From assembly GCF_000787835.1 (NCBI RefSeq), contig NZ_BBPP01000015.1:120158-162225 (forward strand): a stretch of DNA of 42,068 nt. The letters are read 5' to 3'. Both the position numbers and the translations under genes were made by a program. The notes below the pieces were generated by a model. It was not told the origin of the DNA. It ran no database searches and was given only the letters and a program-made list of their open reading frames with translations. Positions 8,000 to 16,147 of the stretch are shown in pieces; the stretch's first letter is position 1, and each line of letters begins with the position of its first letter. This DNA comes from Streptacidiphilus melanogenes. Its GTDB lineage: Bacteria > Actinomycetota > Actinomycetes > Streptomycetales > Streptomycetaceae.

Positions 8000-8028
8000 C
8001 CACACCCCCGCCGCCCGGAGGTTTCCCC

Positions 8029-9696
8029 GTGTCCACTCACCGCACCCGCCGCAGAACCCTCGCCCTGGCCCTCGTCCCGCTCACCGCCCTCGCGCTCACC
8101 TCGTGCAGCGGGACCGCCCACGGTGGCGGCCCCCAGGGCGCCGCCACCGCCTACCAGTTGACCGACACGACGCCCGCGGCCAAGGGCGACCTGTCCTCCT
8201 TCACCTGGTCCCTGTTCGCCGAACCGACCTCGCTCGACTACGCCTACTCCTTCGACTACCCGCCGAACACCGTCCTCGCCAACGTCTGCGAAAGCCTGCT
8301 GCGCTGGAACCCGGACCTCACCGTCTCGCCGGGGCTGGCCGCCTCCTACGCCAACCCGACGCCCACCACCTGGGTCTACACCATCCGCAGCGGCGTGCAC
8401 TTCCATGACGGCACCCTGCTCACCGCCGACGACGTGGTCGCCTCGCTGCGACGCAACCTCGACCCGGACGTCGGCAGCGACTGGGCCTACCCGTTCCGCA
8501 ACGTCAAGTCCGTGGACCGGACGGGGCCGATGCAGGTCACCGTCACCCTGTCGAGGCCCGACTCGACCTTCAACAAGTACCTGGCCGCCAGCCCCGGCAC
8601 GGTGGAGTCCGCGGCCACGCTGAAAGCGGACGGCAAGGACTACGGCAATCCGGGCAAGGGCGTCAACTGCACGGGCCCGTTCTCCTTCTCCTCCTGGACG
8701 CCCGGCCAGTCCATCGTCCTCAAGCGCTTCGACGGCTACTGGGACCCGAAGCTCAAGGCCAGGTCCGGCCAGGTGAAGTTCGTCTTCCTGTCCGACGCGA
8801 CGGCCCGCGTCAACGCGTTCCAGACCGGCGAGGTCGACGGCGGCTGGATGGTTCCGCCGGACTCCTACCGCCAGCTGTCCACCAGCGCCGCCGGGACGCT
8901 CTACTACGGGCGCAACACCACCGTCGCCGACGAGGTCGTCGGCAACCTCAAGGGCGTGCTCGGCAACGCGCAGGTGCGGCAGGCGCTGCTGATGGCGATC
9001 GACCGGAAGGGCATCATCACGGCCGGGGCGGGCGGCGTCGGCGACATCGCCGACTCGCTGGTCACCCGCAACAACTGGGACGGCAGCGGCTCGGCCGCGA
9101 GCGTCGACGCGCTGCTGAAGAACCTGCCGCAGTACCCGTACGACCCGGCGAAGGCCAAGGCGCTCGCCGCCGAGGCGGGTGTGCACGGCCAGACGGTCGT
9201 CATCGCGACCAGCCCGCTGGACTCGCAGACGACGATCATCACCCAGGCCGTCGCCCAGGCCGCCACCGCGATCGGGCTGAAGCCGCAGATCGACACGGTG
9301 TCGGCGGACAAGTACACCGCCCTGTTCACCGACCCGGCCGCGCGCAAGGGCATCGACCTCTTCCTGACCTTCTGGTACACCTCCATCACCGACCCGCTGG
9401 ACATGTACGGCTCGCTCCAGACCGGCGCGTTCAGCAACTACGGTGGCTGGTCCGACCCGCAGTTCGACGCCGCCGTCAACCAGGCCGTCGGCGCCTACGA
9501 CCCGGCCGCGCACGCCGCGGCGGCGGCTCAGGCGCAGCAGATCGCCATGCAGCAGCTGCCCTGGCTGCCGCTCTACACCGAGCCGGTCAGCGTCTTCCTC
9601 GGCAGGCGGATCACCGGCGTCAAGCCCTCCATCGACTACCTGTACTACCCCTGGGCCGCGGAGATCGGGGCCAAGGACAGCGGGGCCAAGGGATGA
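8029..9696 (+). CDS. Extracellular solute-binding lipoprotein of cassette 1 (SBP_bac_5)
   Basis: A 555-residue binding protein of the dipeptide/oligopeptide family 5. The N-terminus has a basic stretch, a hydrophobic core and a lipobox ending 'ALTSCSG' (Cys26), so the mature protein is a membrane-anchored lipoprotein. Family signatures include 'TIRSGVHFHDGTLLTADDVVASLRRNLDP' (split here by the family's usual loop) and 'NCTGPFSFSSWTPG'. It should capture the compound for the two permeases that follow. I chose GTG at 8029 because GGAGG stands at 8017-8021 and the signal peptide begins here; the frame is open far upstream but reads as a shadow of the amidohydrolase. The stop overlaps the next start as ATGA. 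Confidence 0.93.
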   Translation: MSTHRTRRRTLALALVPLTALALTSCSGTAHGGGPQGAATAYQLTDTTPAAKGDLSSFTWSLFAEPTSLDYAYSFDYPPNTVLANVCESLLRWNPDLTVSPGLAASYANPTPTTWVYTIRSGVHFHDGTLLTADDVVASLRRNLDPDVGSDWAYPFRNVKSVDRTGPMQVTVTLSRPDSTFNKYLAASPGTVESAATLKADGKDYGNPGKGVNCTGPFSFSSWTPGQSIVLKRFDGYWDPKLKARSGQVKFVFLSDATARVNAFQTGEVDGGWMVPPDSYRQLSTSAAGTLYYGRNTTVADEVVGNLKGVLGNAQVRQALLMAIDRKGIITAGAGGVGDIADSLVTRNNWDGSGSAASVDALLKNLPQYPYDPAKAKALAAEAGVHGQTVVIATSPLDSQTTIITQAVAQAATAIGLKPQIDTVSADKYTALFTDPAARKGIDLFLTFWYTSITDPLDMYGSLQTGAFSNYGGWSDPQFDAAVNQAVGAYDPAAHAAAAAQAQQIAMQQLPWLPLYTEPVSVFLGRRITGVKPSIDYLYYPWAAEIGAKDSGAKG

Positions 9697-10649
9697 GCGT
9701 CGCCGTCGCCCTGTTCCGGAAGCTGCTCGGCATGGCCGTGACGCTGCTGGTCACCTCGTTCCTGGTGTTCTCCTCGCTCTACCTCGCGCCCGGCGATCCG
9801 GTCTCCTTCCTGGTCAAGGGGCGTAGCCCGAGCCCGGCCGAACTGGTGGCCGTCCGCAAGGAGTTCGGCTTCGACCAGCCCTTCCCGGCGCGCTACTGGC
9901 ACTGGCTGGACGCGGTCCTGCACGGCGACTTCGGCCGGTCCTACCTGTTCCACGAGAGCGTCGGCGCGGTGATCTGGGCCCGGCTGCCCGCCTCGTTGCT
10001 GCTGGTCGGCGTCTCCACCGTGCTGATCGCCGTCGTCGGCATCGGCGCGGGCGCGTTCAGCGCGCTGCGGCACGGCACGCGGACGGACAAGAGCGTGCTC
10101 CTGCTGGTCACCGTCGGCGCGGCGGTGCCGTCCTTCGCGGCGGCGGTCGTGCTGCGCTCGGTCTTCGGCGTCCGGCTCGGCTGGTTCCCGACCATCGGCA
10201 ACGGCACCGGACTGCTGGACGAGCTGCACCACGTCGCGCTGCCCGCCGTCGCGCTGTCGGTGACCTTCATGGCCCTGGTCACCCGGGTCACCCGCGCCTC
10301 CATGCTGGACGAACTCGGCCGCGAGCACGTGGAGGTGGCCCTCAGCCGGGGCGCGCCGCGCGGCAGCGTGCTGCGCCGGCACGTGTTCCGCAACGCGCTC
10401 GGGCCGATCCTCACCGTCTCCGGGCTGCTGGTCTCCGGGATGCTCGTCAGCACGGCGATCGTGGAGACCGCGTTCGGGATGTCCGGGATCGGCTCCTTGC
10501 TGGTCCAGTGCGTCGACGAGCTCGACTTCCAGGTCGTGCAGGCGCTGGTGCTGCTCGTCGTCGCGGTCTTCGTCGTCGTCAACACCCTGGTGGACCTGGT
10601 CCATCCGCTGATCGACCCGCGTATCGCGGCCGGGGGAGGAGCCCGATGA
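9693..10649 (+). CDS. ABC transporter permease, DppB type, cassette 1
   Basis: A 318-residue inner-membrane permease of the binding-protein-dependent DppB/OppB family with about six transmembrane segments. The first is 'KLLGMAVTLLVTSFLVFSSLYLAPGDPV', ending in the family's conserved APGDP. The EAA loop that contacts the ATPases is visible as 'ELGREHVEVALSRGAPRGSVLRRHVFRNAL'. It forms the channel with the following DppC-type subunit. The start overlaps the binding-protein stop by four bases, indicating translational coupling. Confidence 0.95.
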   Translation: MSVAVALFRKLLGMAVTLLVTSFLVFSSLYLAPGDPVSFLVKGRSPSPAELVAVRKEFGFDQPFPARYWHWLDAVLHGDFGRSYLFHESVGAVIWARLPASLLLVGVSTVLIAVVGIGAGAFSALRHGTRTDKSVLLLVTVGAAVPSFAAAVVLRSVFGVRLGWFPTIGNGTGLLDELHHVALPAVALSVTFMALVTRVTRASMLDELGREHVEVALSRGAPRGSVLRRHVFRNALGPILTVSGLLVSGMLVSTAIVETAFGMSGIGSLLVQCVDELDFQVVQALVLLVVAVFVVVNTLVDLVHPLIDPRIAAGGGAR

Positions 10650-11515
10650 GCACGACCGTTCTCGTTCGCCGCCCGCTGCTGGGCCGCCTGCGCGGCGGGT
10701 TCCTCGCGCACGGCCGGCTGTTCCAGGTCTGCCTGGTGCTGCTCGTCGCCTTCGTGGTCGTCGCGCTGTTCGCGCCGTGGCTGGCGCCGCAGGACCCGAC
10801 CGTCGGCGACTTCGCCGACACCATGGCCGGGCCCGGCGCCGCCCACCTGCTCGGCACCGACCAGGGCGGCCACGACACCTTCTCCGCCCTGCTGGTGGGC
10901 ACGCGCACCAGCCTGCTCGGCCCGCTCTGCGTCGTCGCCTTCTCCAGCGCGGCCGGGATCGGCGTCGGCCTGTTCAGCGGTTGGCGCGGCGGCTGGGTCG
11001 ACGCGGTGATCGGCCGCGTGCTGGACATCCTCTTCGCGTTCCCCTCGCTGCTGCTGGCGATCCTCGCGGTAGCCCTGTTCGGCAAGGGGCTCGGTGGGCC
11101 GGTGCTGGCCATGGCCATCGCCTACATGCCCTACACCGCCCGTCTGGTGCGCGGGCTGACCGCGCAGGAGCGGACCCGCCCCTACGTGTCCGCCTACCTG
11201 GTGCAGGGCCACGCGCCGGTGTTCGTCGCCGTGCGCCGGCTGCTGCCGAACCTCGGCCCGACCGTGCTGGCCCAGTCCACCGTCAACTTCGGCTACGCGC
11301 TGCTGGATCTGGCTGCCCTGTCGTTCCTCGGCCTCGGCGTCCAGCCGCCGACGCCCGACTGGGGCGCGATGATCAACCAGGCGCAGGCGGCGGTGCTCCA
11401 GGGACAGCCGCTGTCCGCCGTCGTCCCGGCGGTGGCCGTGGTGCTGGTGGTCGTGGCCTTCAACGTCGTCGGCGAGCAGCTCGGCGACCGCCTCGCCCGG
11501 AGGGACGCCCGATGA
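10646..11515 (+). CDS. ABC transporter permease, DppC type, cassette 1
   Basis: A 289-residue permease of the DppC/OppC family. It begins with a cytoplasmic tail and a first membrane segment 'LVLLVAFVVVALFAPWLAPQDP', then 'HLLGTDQGGHDTFSALLVGTRTSLL', a typical OppC segment (G-T-D-x-x-G-x-D). The EAA loop reads 'YVSAYLVQGHAPVFVAVRRLLPN', and the C-terminal 'PTPDWGAMI' is also typical. The ATG was chosen because it overlaps the upstream stop (ATGA) after the ribosome site GGGGGAGGAG. It pairs with the DppB-type subunit. Confidence 0.95.
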   Translation: MSTTVLVRRPLLGRLRGGFLAHGRLFQVCLVLLVAFVVVALFAPWLAPQDPTVGDFADTMAGPGAAHLLGTDQGGHDTFSALLVGTRTSLLGPLCVVAFSSAAGIGVGLFSGWRGGWVDAVIGRVLDILFAFPSLLLAILAVALFGKGLGGPVLAMAIAYMPYTARLVRGLTAQERTRPYVSAYLVQGHAPVFVAVRRLLPNLGPTVLAQSTVNFGYALLDLAALSFLGLGVQPPTPDWGAMINQAQAAVLQGQPLSAVVPAVAVVLVVVAFNVVGEQLGDRLARRDAR

Positions 11516-12507
11516 CACTCCTTGAGATCGACGCGCTGACCGTCGAACTGCCGGGCGCGGCCCGGCCTGTGCTGGACGCGGTCACCCTGCGCCTGGCGGC
11601 CGGTGAGGTGGTCGGTCTGGTCGGCGAGTCCGGCTCCGGCAAGTCCGTCACCGCCCGCTCGGCGCTGGGCCTCCTCCCGGCGAGGGCCCGCGTCACCGGC
11701 CGGGTCCTGGTCGAGGGCAGGGACCTGGTCGGCGCGGACGCCGCTCGGCTGCGCGAGGTGCGTACCGGTGTGGCGTCGATGGTCTTCCAGGACCCGCGGG
11801 CCGGCATCAACCCTGTGCGGCGCATCGGCGACTTCCTCACCGAGCCGCTGCGGCTCACCAAGGGCTGGTCCCGGCGTGAGGCCGAGGCACGGGCGCTGGA
11901 GCTGCTCGCCGCCGTCGGCCTGCCCGATCCTCCCCGCCACCTGCGGCAGTACCCGCACCAGCTCTCCGGCGGCATGCTGCAGCGCGTCATGATCGCGGGG
12001 GCGCTGGCCGGCGAGCCCCGGCTGCTGCTGTGCGACGAGCCGACCACCGCGCTCGACGTCTCCACGCAGGCCGAGATCCTCGCCCTGCTCGGCGGCCTCC
12101 AACGCGCACGCGGCCTCGGCATGCTGCTGATCACCCACGACATCGAGCTGGCGGCCGCCTCCTGCGACCGCGTCTACGTCATGTACGCGGGCCGGATCGT
12201 CGAGCAGGCGCCGGCCGCCGAGCTGTTCGGCTCGCCGCGCCACCCGTACACGCGCGGCCTGCTCGGCTCGACACCGCCGCTGACCGGCCCGCTGGAGCGC
12301 CTGCGACCGGTGCCGGGCGCACCCATGAGCCTCGCCGAGTCCGCCCCCGGCTGCGCCTTCGCGGCCCGCTGCACCTTCGCCGAGCCGGGCCGCTGCGACC
12401 ACTCCGCCCCCGAGCTCCTCCCCCTGACGGCCGCACCCGACCGCAGCGCGGCGTGCTTCCGCGTCGCAGAACTTCCGAACCCCGCTGTCACGGAGGCCCG
12501 CCCATGA
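11512..12507 (+). CDS. ABC transporter ATPase, DppD type, cassette 1
   Basis: A 331-residue ATPase. Walker A GESGSGKS is at residues 38-45, the Q-loop lies in 'MVFQDPRAGINPVRRIG', the signature LSGGMLQR is at 151-158, and Walker B is 'LLLCDEPTTALDV' followed by the switch His in 'LITHDIELAA'. The C-terminal oligopeptide-transporter extension carries the Cys-containing motif 'PGCAFAARCTFAEPGRC', which in this family can hold an iron-sulfur cluster. It powers import together with the next ATPase. ATGA overlaps join it to both neighbours. The length is identical to that of its counterpart in cassette 2. Confidence 0.95.
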   Translation: MTLLEIDALTVELPGAARPVLDAVTLRLAAGEVVGLVGESGSGKSVTARSALGLLPARARVTGRVLVEGRDLVGADAARLREVRTGVASMVFQDPRAGINPVRRIGDFLTEPLRLTKGWSRREAEARALELLAAVGLPDPPRHLRQYPHQLSGGMLQRVMIAGALAGEPRLLLCDEPTTALDVSTQAEILALLGGLQRARGLGMLLITHDIELAAASCDRVYVMYAGRIVEQAPAAELFGSPRHPYTRGLLGSTPPLTGPLERLRPVPGAPMSLAESAPGCAFAARCTFAEPGRCDHSAPELLPLTAAPDRSAACFRVAELPNPAVTEARP

Positions 12508-13343
12508 CCGCCCTGCTGGAAGTCAGCCACCTGCGCAAGACCTACGGCGCGACCACCGCCGTCGACGGTGTCTCGTTCAGCCTGCCGCCGGGCGGCGCGC
12601 TCGGGCTGGTCGGGGAGTCCGGATCCGGGAAGACCACCACCGCCCGGATGCTGGTCGGGCTGGAACGGCCCGACAGCGGAACGATCAGGGTGCTCGGGGA
12701 GGCGCCGGCCGCGACCCTCCGGGGCCGGACCGCAAGGCTGGCGCGGGCCAAGGCGGTGCAGATGGTCTTCCAGGACCCCTACCTCTCCCTGGACGGCCGG
12801 CTCACCGTCGGCTCCACCCTCGACGGTGTGCTGCGTCTGCACGGCTGCCACGATCGCGCCACGCGCGCATCGCGCGTCCGCGAGCTGCTCGCCCAGGTCG
12901 GCCTCGGCGAGCGGGAGGCCGCCGCGCTGCCGCGCCACCTCTCCGGAGGTCAACGCCAGCGTGCCGCGATCGCCCGCGCCCTGGCGGTCGAACCGGCCGT
13001 CCTCGTGCTGGACGAGGCGGTCTCCGCGCTCGACGTCTCGGTCCAGGCCCAGGTGCTGAACGTCCTGACGGACATCCGCAGGGAGGCGGGCATCGGTCTC
13101 GTCTTCGTCAGCCACGACCTCGCCGTCGTCCGCTACGTCTGCGACGAGGCCCTGGTGCTGCTCCGCGGCCGCCCCGTCGAGCACCGCCCGATCGCGGACC
13201 TGCTCGACGACCCGGGCCACCCCTACACCCGCCTGCTCCTCGACTCCGTCCCCAGACCGGGCTGGGATCCGGAGACGATCGCCCGGAGACGACGGGAGGT
13301 GCACCTCGCCGGTCAAGGCGACAGATTCCTTAGAGAATTGTGA
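12504..13343 (+). CDS. ABC transporter ATPase, DppF type, cassette 1
   Basis: A 279-residue ATPase completing the importer. It has Walker A 'GESGSGKTT', Q-loop 'MVFQDPYLSLDGR', signature 'HLSGGQRQRAAIARAL', Walker B 'VLVLDEAVSALDVSVQAQVLN' and switch 'FVSHDLAVVRYV'. It is shorter than many DppF proteins because the C-terminal extension ends soon after 'DDPGHPYTRLLLDSVPRPGWDP'. It starts in a 4-bp overlap with the DppD-type ATPase and is the last gene of the operon; the following oxidoreductase gene begins after a 52-bp gap. Confidence 0.95.
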   Translation: MTALLEVSHLRKTYGATTAVDGVSFSLPPGGALGLVGESGSGKTTTARMLVGLERPDSGTIRVLGEAPAATLRGRTARLARAKAVQMVFQDPYLSLDGRLTVGSTLDGVLRLHGCHDRATRASRVRELLAQVGLGEREAAALPRHLSGGQRQRAAIARALAVEPAVLVLDEAVSALDVSVQAQVLNVLTDIRREAGIGLVFVSHDLAVVRYVCDEALVLLRGRPVEHRPIADLLDDPGHPYTRLLLDSVPRPGWDPETIARRRREVHLAGQGDRFLREL

Positions 13344-13355
13344 CAGGCCCCTGTC
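13342..13355. repeat. Short inverted repeat after cassette 1
   Basis: GACAGG-CC-CCTGTC is a perfect 6-bp dyad beginning inside the stop codon of the last ATPase gene and lying 40 bp before the molybdopterin oxidoreductase gene. The loop is too small for a good terminator, so an operator is equally possible. Confidence 0.3.
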
Positions 13356-13395
13356 CGCCCTGGTCAGCGCATGCGCGGAGTGGTGGGATGGAGGC

Positions 13396-14124
13396 ATGGA
13401 ACAGCGGGGTCGGCAGAGCGCGGGCAAGCCCGTCGGGCGGCGGGTGGTGCTCGGCGTGCTCGGCCTCGGCGCGGTGGGGGTGGCGTTCGGGGCGCGGATC
13501 CAGAACGGGCTGGACAACGTGCTCGCCGAGGTCAGCAGCAAGGACCCGACCGGGCTCACCGGGCTGCTGCCCGGCGGCGGCGGGTTCCAGTTCTACAACG
13601 TCGCCGACTCCATCCCGCACCGCAGCGACACGGACTACCGGCTGACCGTCGACGGCCTGGTCGACCGCCCGGCCACCTACACGCTCGCCGACCTGAAGTC
13701 GATGCAGCAGACCCGGCTGGTCCGCGACGTCCAGTGCGTCACCGGGTGGCGGGTGCCGAACACCGAGTTCTCCGGCGTACTGCTGCGCGACCTGCTCGAC
13801 ATGGCCGGAGTGCAGAGGCAGGGCACCGCGATCAGGTTCACCTGCTTCGACGGCGTCTACAGCGAGAGCCTCACGCTCGACGAGGCGAGGCGCAGCGACG
13901 TGCTGATCGCGCACGAGATGAACGGCGCGCCGGTGACGAGCGCTCACGGCGGGCCGGTGCGGCTGTACGTCGCGCCGATGTACTTCTACAAGTCGGCCAA
14001 GTGGCTCTCCGGCATCACGGTGACGTCCCAGGTCGAACCCGGCTACTGGGAGCACTACGGCTATGACGTCGAGGCCTGGGTCGGCCGTTCCAACGGGCGC
14101 GACGATGCTCCGACCTCGAACTGA
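13396..14124 (+). CDS. Molybdopterin-dependent oxidoreductase (sulfite oxidase/YedY-like), Tat substrate
   Basis: A 242-residue protein of the oxidoreductase molybdopterin-binding family (sulfite oxidase fold). The N-terminus 'PVGRRVVLGVLGLGAVGVAFGAR' (Arg15-Arg16) is a Tat-like signal or anchor. The domain has 'YRLTVDGLVDRPATYTLADL', the Mo-ligand Cys114 in 'RDVQCVTGWRV', and 'HGGPVRLYVAPMYFYKSAKWLSGI'. It lacks the haem and dimerisation domains of eukaryotic sulfite oxidase. Such small proteins work outside the membrane and pass electrons to a membrane cytochrome, which here is the next gene, overlapping by about 20 bp. The substrate is unknown. GGTGGGATGGAGG stands immediately upstream of the ATG. 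Confidence 0.9.
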   Translation: MEQRGRQSAGKPVGRRVVLGVLGLGAVGVAFGARIQNGLDNVLAEVSSKDPTGLTGLLPGGGGFQFYNVADSIPHRSDTDYRLTVDGLVDRPATYTLADLKSMQQTRLVRDVQCVTGWRVPNTEFSGVLLRDLLDMAGVQRQGTAIRFTCFDGVYSESLTLDEARRSDVLIAHEMNGAPVTSAHGGPVRLYVAPMYFYKSAKWLSGITVTSQVEPGYWEHYGYDVEAWVGRSNGRDDAPTSN

Positions 14125-14821
14125 GCAGGCGCACGGCCCCGACGAGCTGCGCCGGTTCACCGTCGCCGAGCGCTGGGTGCACCGGACGACGGCCACGTTG
14201 ATGATCGTCGCGATCCTCTCCGCGGCCTTCCTCTACCTGCCGCAGCTCGCCGAGCTCGTCGGACGGCGGCGGCTGCTGGTGACGGTGCACGAGTGGAGCG
14301 GGGTGCTGCTGCCGCTGCCGCTCGCGGTCGGGCTCGGATTCCGCTCGGTGCGCTCGGATCTGCGGCGGCTCAACCGATTCCGGCCCGAGGACCGCGGCTG
14401 GGCCTGGCGGGCGGTCCGGCACGGAACCAGGCACGCCGGGCCGGCGGGCAAGTTCAACGCCGGGCAGAAGCTCTACGCGGCCTTCATCGCGGGTGCCACG
14501 CTGGTGATGGTCGGGACCGGCCTGGTGCTGTGGTTCCCGCACCTGGCCGCGCTGGACGTGCGGACGGGGGCGACCTTCGTCCACGACTGGCTGGCCCTGG
14601 TGATCGGAATCCTCGTCCTCGGGCACCTGCGGATGGCCTTCAAGGACCCGGAGTCCCGGCACGGCATGCGCACCGGCTGGGTCGGCCGTTCCTGGGCCAA
14701 ACGCGAACACCCGCTGTGGGAGCGCGAAGAGCGCGCACAGCGGGAGGAGCCCGAGGAGGAGGCAGAGCCGGGTGGGACGACGTCCACGGACACCGCCCCA
14801 CCGCCCGGCGACCGGAACTGA
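14105..14821 (+). CDS. Di-haem cytochrome b (formate dehydrogenase gamma/b561 type)
   Basis: A 238-residue membrane protein with four hydrophobic segments and histidines placed as haem ligands: 'ERWVHRTTATLMIV', 'TVHEWSGVLLPL', 'FVHDWLALVIG' and 'GHLRMAF'. This is the pattern of Ni/Fe-hydrogenase and formate dehydrogenase cytochrome b subunits. The charged tail 'EREERAQREEPEEEAEPGG' is cytoplasmic by the usual rule. It most likely carries electrons from the preceding molybdenum enzyme into the quinone pool. ATG at 14105 overlaps the upstream gene by 20 bp; an earlier in-frame ATG at 14063, with GGGAG 10 nt upstream, is a real alternative. Confidence 0.88.
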   Translation: MLRPRTEQAHGPDELRRFTVAERWVHRTTATLMIVAILSAAFLYLPQLAELVGRRRLLVTVHEWSGVLLPLPLAVGLGFRSVRSDLRRLNRFRPEDRGWAWRAVRHGTRHAGPAGKFNAGQKLYAAFIAGATLVMVGTGLVLWFPHLAALDVRTGATFVHDWLALVIGILVLGHLRMAFKDPESRHGMRTGWVGRSWAKREHPLWEREERAQREEPEEEAEPGGTTSTDTAPPPGDRN

Positions 14822-14828
14822 TCCGATG

Positions 14829-15428
14829 TCAGGAGGGCGCCTTCCATCCAGGATCGCGCCCGAGCAGCAGCAGGACGCGGTCGAACCCGCTCCCGGGCGT
14901 GCCGGCCAGCACCGGGCCGAAGGCGCGGTCCGGTCCGCGGAACGCCTCGTGGGCGGGGACCAGTTCGGTGATCTCCAGCACGGGGCCCAGCAGTTCCTGC
15001 GGGCAGTCGAAGGGCTGCCCGAGCGCGGCGGCCAGATCCCAGGCGTGGACCACGGTGTCGAGCAGCTGGAAGCCGATCGCCTGGGCGGCCGGGAAGGCGT
15101 GGCCGGGCAGGACCTCGGGCAGCGCGAAGGCCCGGCCCTCCGTCTCGGCCTCGGTGAACGCCTCGGTCAGGGCCTTGGCGGAGTGGACGTAGGCGGCCGA
15201 CAGGTCGATGCCGGGCGGGAGCGGGCGGTCGTCGAACGCGCCTGGCGTGTCGCCACGGCCGTACGCGGCCTCGGCGAAGCCGTCCTGCTGGCCGACGATG
15301 TGCTCCAGCAGGCGCAGCGCCGTCCACTCGGTGCAGGGGGTGGGTCGATCGAGGTCCTCCGGCCGCACGGCGGCCACCAAGGGGGAGAGCAGGGCCTGCG
15401 CCCTGGAATGCAGGGTGGCGAGGGTCAT
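14829..15428 (-). CDS. TIGR03086-family DinB-like metal-binding protein
   Basis: A 199-residue protein of the TIGR03086 / mycothiol-dependent maleylpyruvate isomerase-like family. Its features are 'LDRPTPCTEWTALRLLEHIVGQQDGF' in the first helices, 'FPAAQAIGFQLLDTVVHAWDLAAALG' in the middle and 'FGPVLAGTPGSGFDRVLLLLGRDPGW' at the end. Members are four-helix DinB-fold proteins that bind a metal through histidines; some use mycothiol, but most have no known reaction. A TACTTT -10 box lies six bases before the ATG with no ribosome site, suggesting a leaderless mRNA. A short palindrome (15442-15455) lies just upstream. The TetR gene upstream on the same strand is the likely regulator. Its end faces the cytochrome b gene, 7 bp away. 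Confidence 0.88.
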   Translation of the reverse strand: MTLATLHSRAQALLSPLVAAVRPEDLDRPTPCTEWTALRLLEHIVGQQDGFAEAAYGRGDTPGAFDDRPLPPGIDLSAAYVHSAKALTEAFTEAETEGRAFALPEVLPGHAFPAAQAIGFQLLDTVVHAWDLAAALGQPFDCPQELLGPVLEITELVPAHEAFRGPDRAFGPVLAGTPGSGFDRVLLLLGRDPGWKAPS

Positions 15429-15441
15429 GGGAGAAAAGTAG

Positions 15442-15455
15442 CACGACCGTTCGTG
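15442..15455 (-). promoter_or_regulatory. Palindromic operator candidate before the TIGR03086 gene
   Basis: CACGA-CCGT-TCGTG is a perfect dyad within a longer partly symmetric stretch (CTA...TAG flanks). On the minus strand it lies immediately upstream of the TACTTT -10 box (15436-15441 region), where a bound repressor would block RNA polymerase. Sites of this ACGA/TCGT type are common for TetR proteins; the TetR encoded directly upstream is the natural candidate. Confidence 0.5.
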
Positions 15456-15492
15456 TAGTTTTTGGGAGGCGTCAGAATACTGCGGTTGTCGC

Positions 15493-16140
15493 TCACTCGG
15501 CGGGAAGCGGCAGCGGCGCGGCCGCTGTCGACTCGGCTCGCAGCAGGCGCAGCACCGCCCGGCGGGAGCGGGCGTAGGGCGCCTCGTCGTCGTGGAGCAG
15601 CGACATCGCGTTGGCGTACTCCAGCAGGGCGAGCACCTCGAAGGCGAGCTGCTCCACATCCGCCTCGGCTGTCAACTGCCCACCTGCGCGGGCTGCTTCG
15701 AGCTGACCGTTGATCAGCTCGTGCCAGTGGCTGCTGCCTTCGACCAGACGGTCGCGCACGCGGCCCGGCTGGGCGTCGAACTCCGCGCCGACCGCGTAGA
15801 AGAAGCAGCCGCCAGGGAAGACGCGGGTGCGCGAGTACTCCAGCCAGCCCTCCAGGAGCGCCCACAGGCGTTCCAGGCCGGCGGGCCGCTGCTGGGCGGG
15901 CGTGATCACGCGGTCGAGGTAGACCTGTTCGGCGGCGCGCACCGTCGCCAGCTGCAGCTCCTCCTTGGAGCCGAAGAGGGCGAAGACGCCGCTCTTGCTG
16001 AGATCCAACTCCGTTGCCAGACGCCCGATCGACAGCGCCGTCAGACCCTCGGTCGAGGCGATCCGCACGGCCCGGGCCAGCACCAGCCGACGGGTCTCGT
16101 TGCCCTTCTGCACCCGCCCGTCCGTCGTGGGAGCCGTCAC
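15493..16140 (-). CDS. TetR-family regulator (YxaF/LmrA-like C-terminus)
   Basis: A 215-residue TetR protein. Its DNA-binding domain is 'LVLARAVRIASTEGLTALSIGRLATELDLSKSGVFALFGSKEELQLATV'. The C-terminal domain, with 'VFPGGCFFYAVGAEFDAQPGRVRDRLVEG', resembles the YxaF/LmrA group. I chose the GTG at 16138-16140, eight bases after the stop of the upstream tetR, with GGGGAGG upstream. An earlier ATG (16231) would extend into the upstream gene without family similarity. It belongs to a different TetR subgroup from its operon partner and probably controls the TIGR03086 gene 64 bp downstream. Confidence 0.88.
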   Translation of the reverse strand: MTAPTTDGRVQKGNETRRLVLARAVRIASTEGLTALSIGRLATELDLSKSGVFALFGSKEELQLATVRAAEQVYLDRVITPAQQRPAGLERLWALLEGWLEYSRTRVFPGGCFFYAVGAEFDAQPGRVRDRLVEGSSHWHELINGQLEAARAGGQLTAEADVEQLAFEVLALLEYANAMSLLHDDEAPYARSRRAVLRLLRAESTAAAPLPLPAE

Positions 16141-16147
16141 CGTCCGC

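Noticed and set aside
5428-8028. A very long plus-strand open frame running from before tetR into the binding-protein gene
   Set aside because: It is a stop-free shadow of the minus-strand tetR and the plus-strand amidohydrolase in GC-rich DNA. The predicted residues are Arg/Pro/Gly/Ala-rich with no domain, and the real gene starts at the GTG at 8029 with a ribosome site and lipobox.
6317-9513. Long minus-strand open frames opposite the amidohydrolase and binding protein
   Set aside because: They mirror genuine plus-strand genes with recognised domains, have no family features and begin or end inside coupled genes.
13368-13377. GCGCATGCGC palindrome before the molybdopterin gene
   Set aside because: A 10-bp GC-rich palindrome is expected by chance at this base composition, and it is not placed at a promoter box that I can identify.
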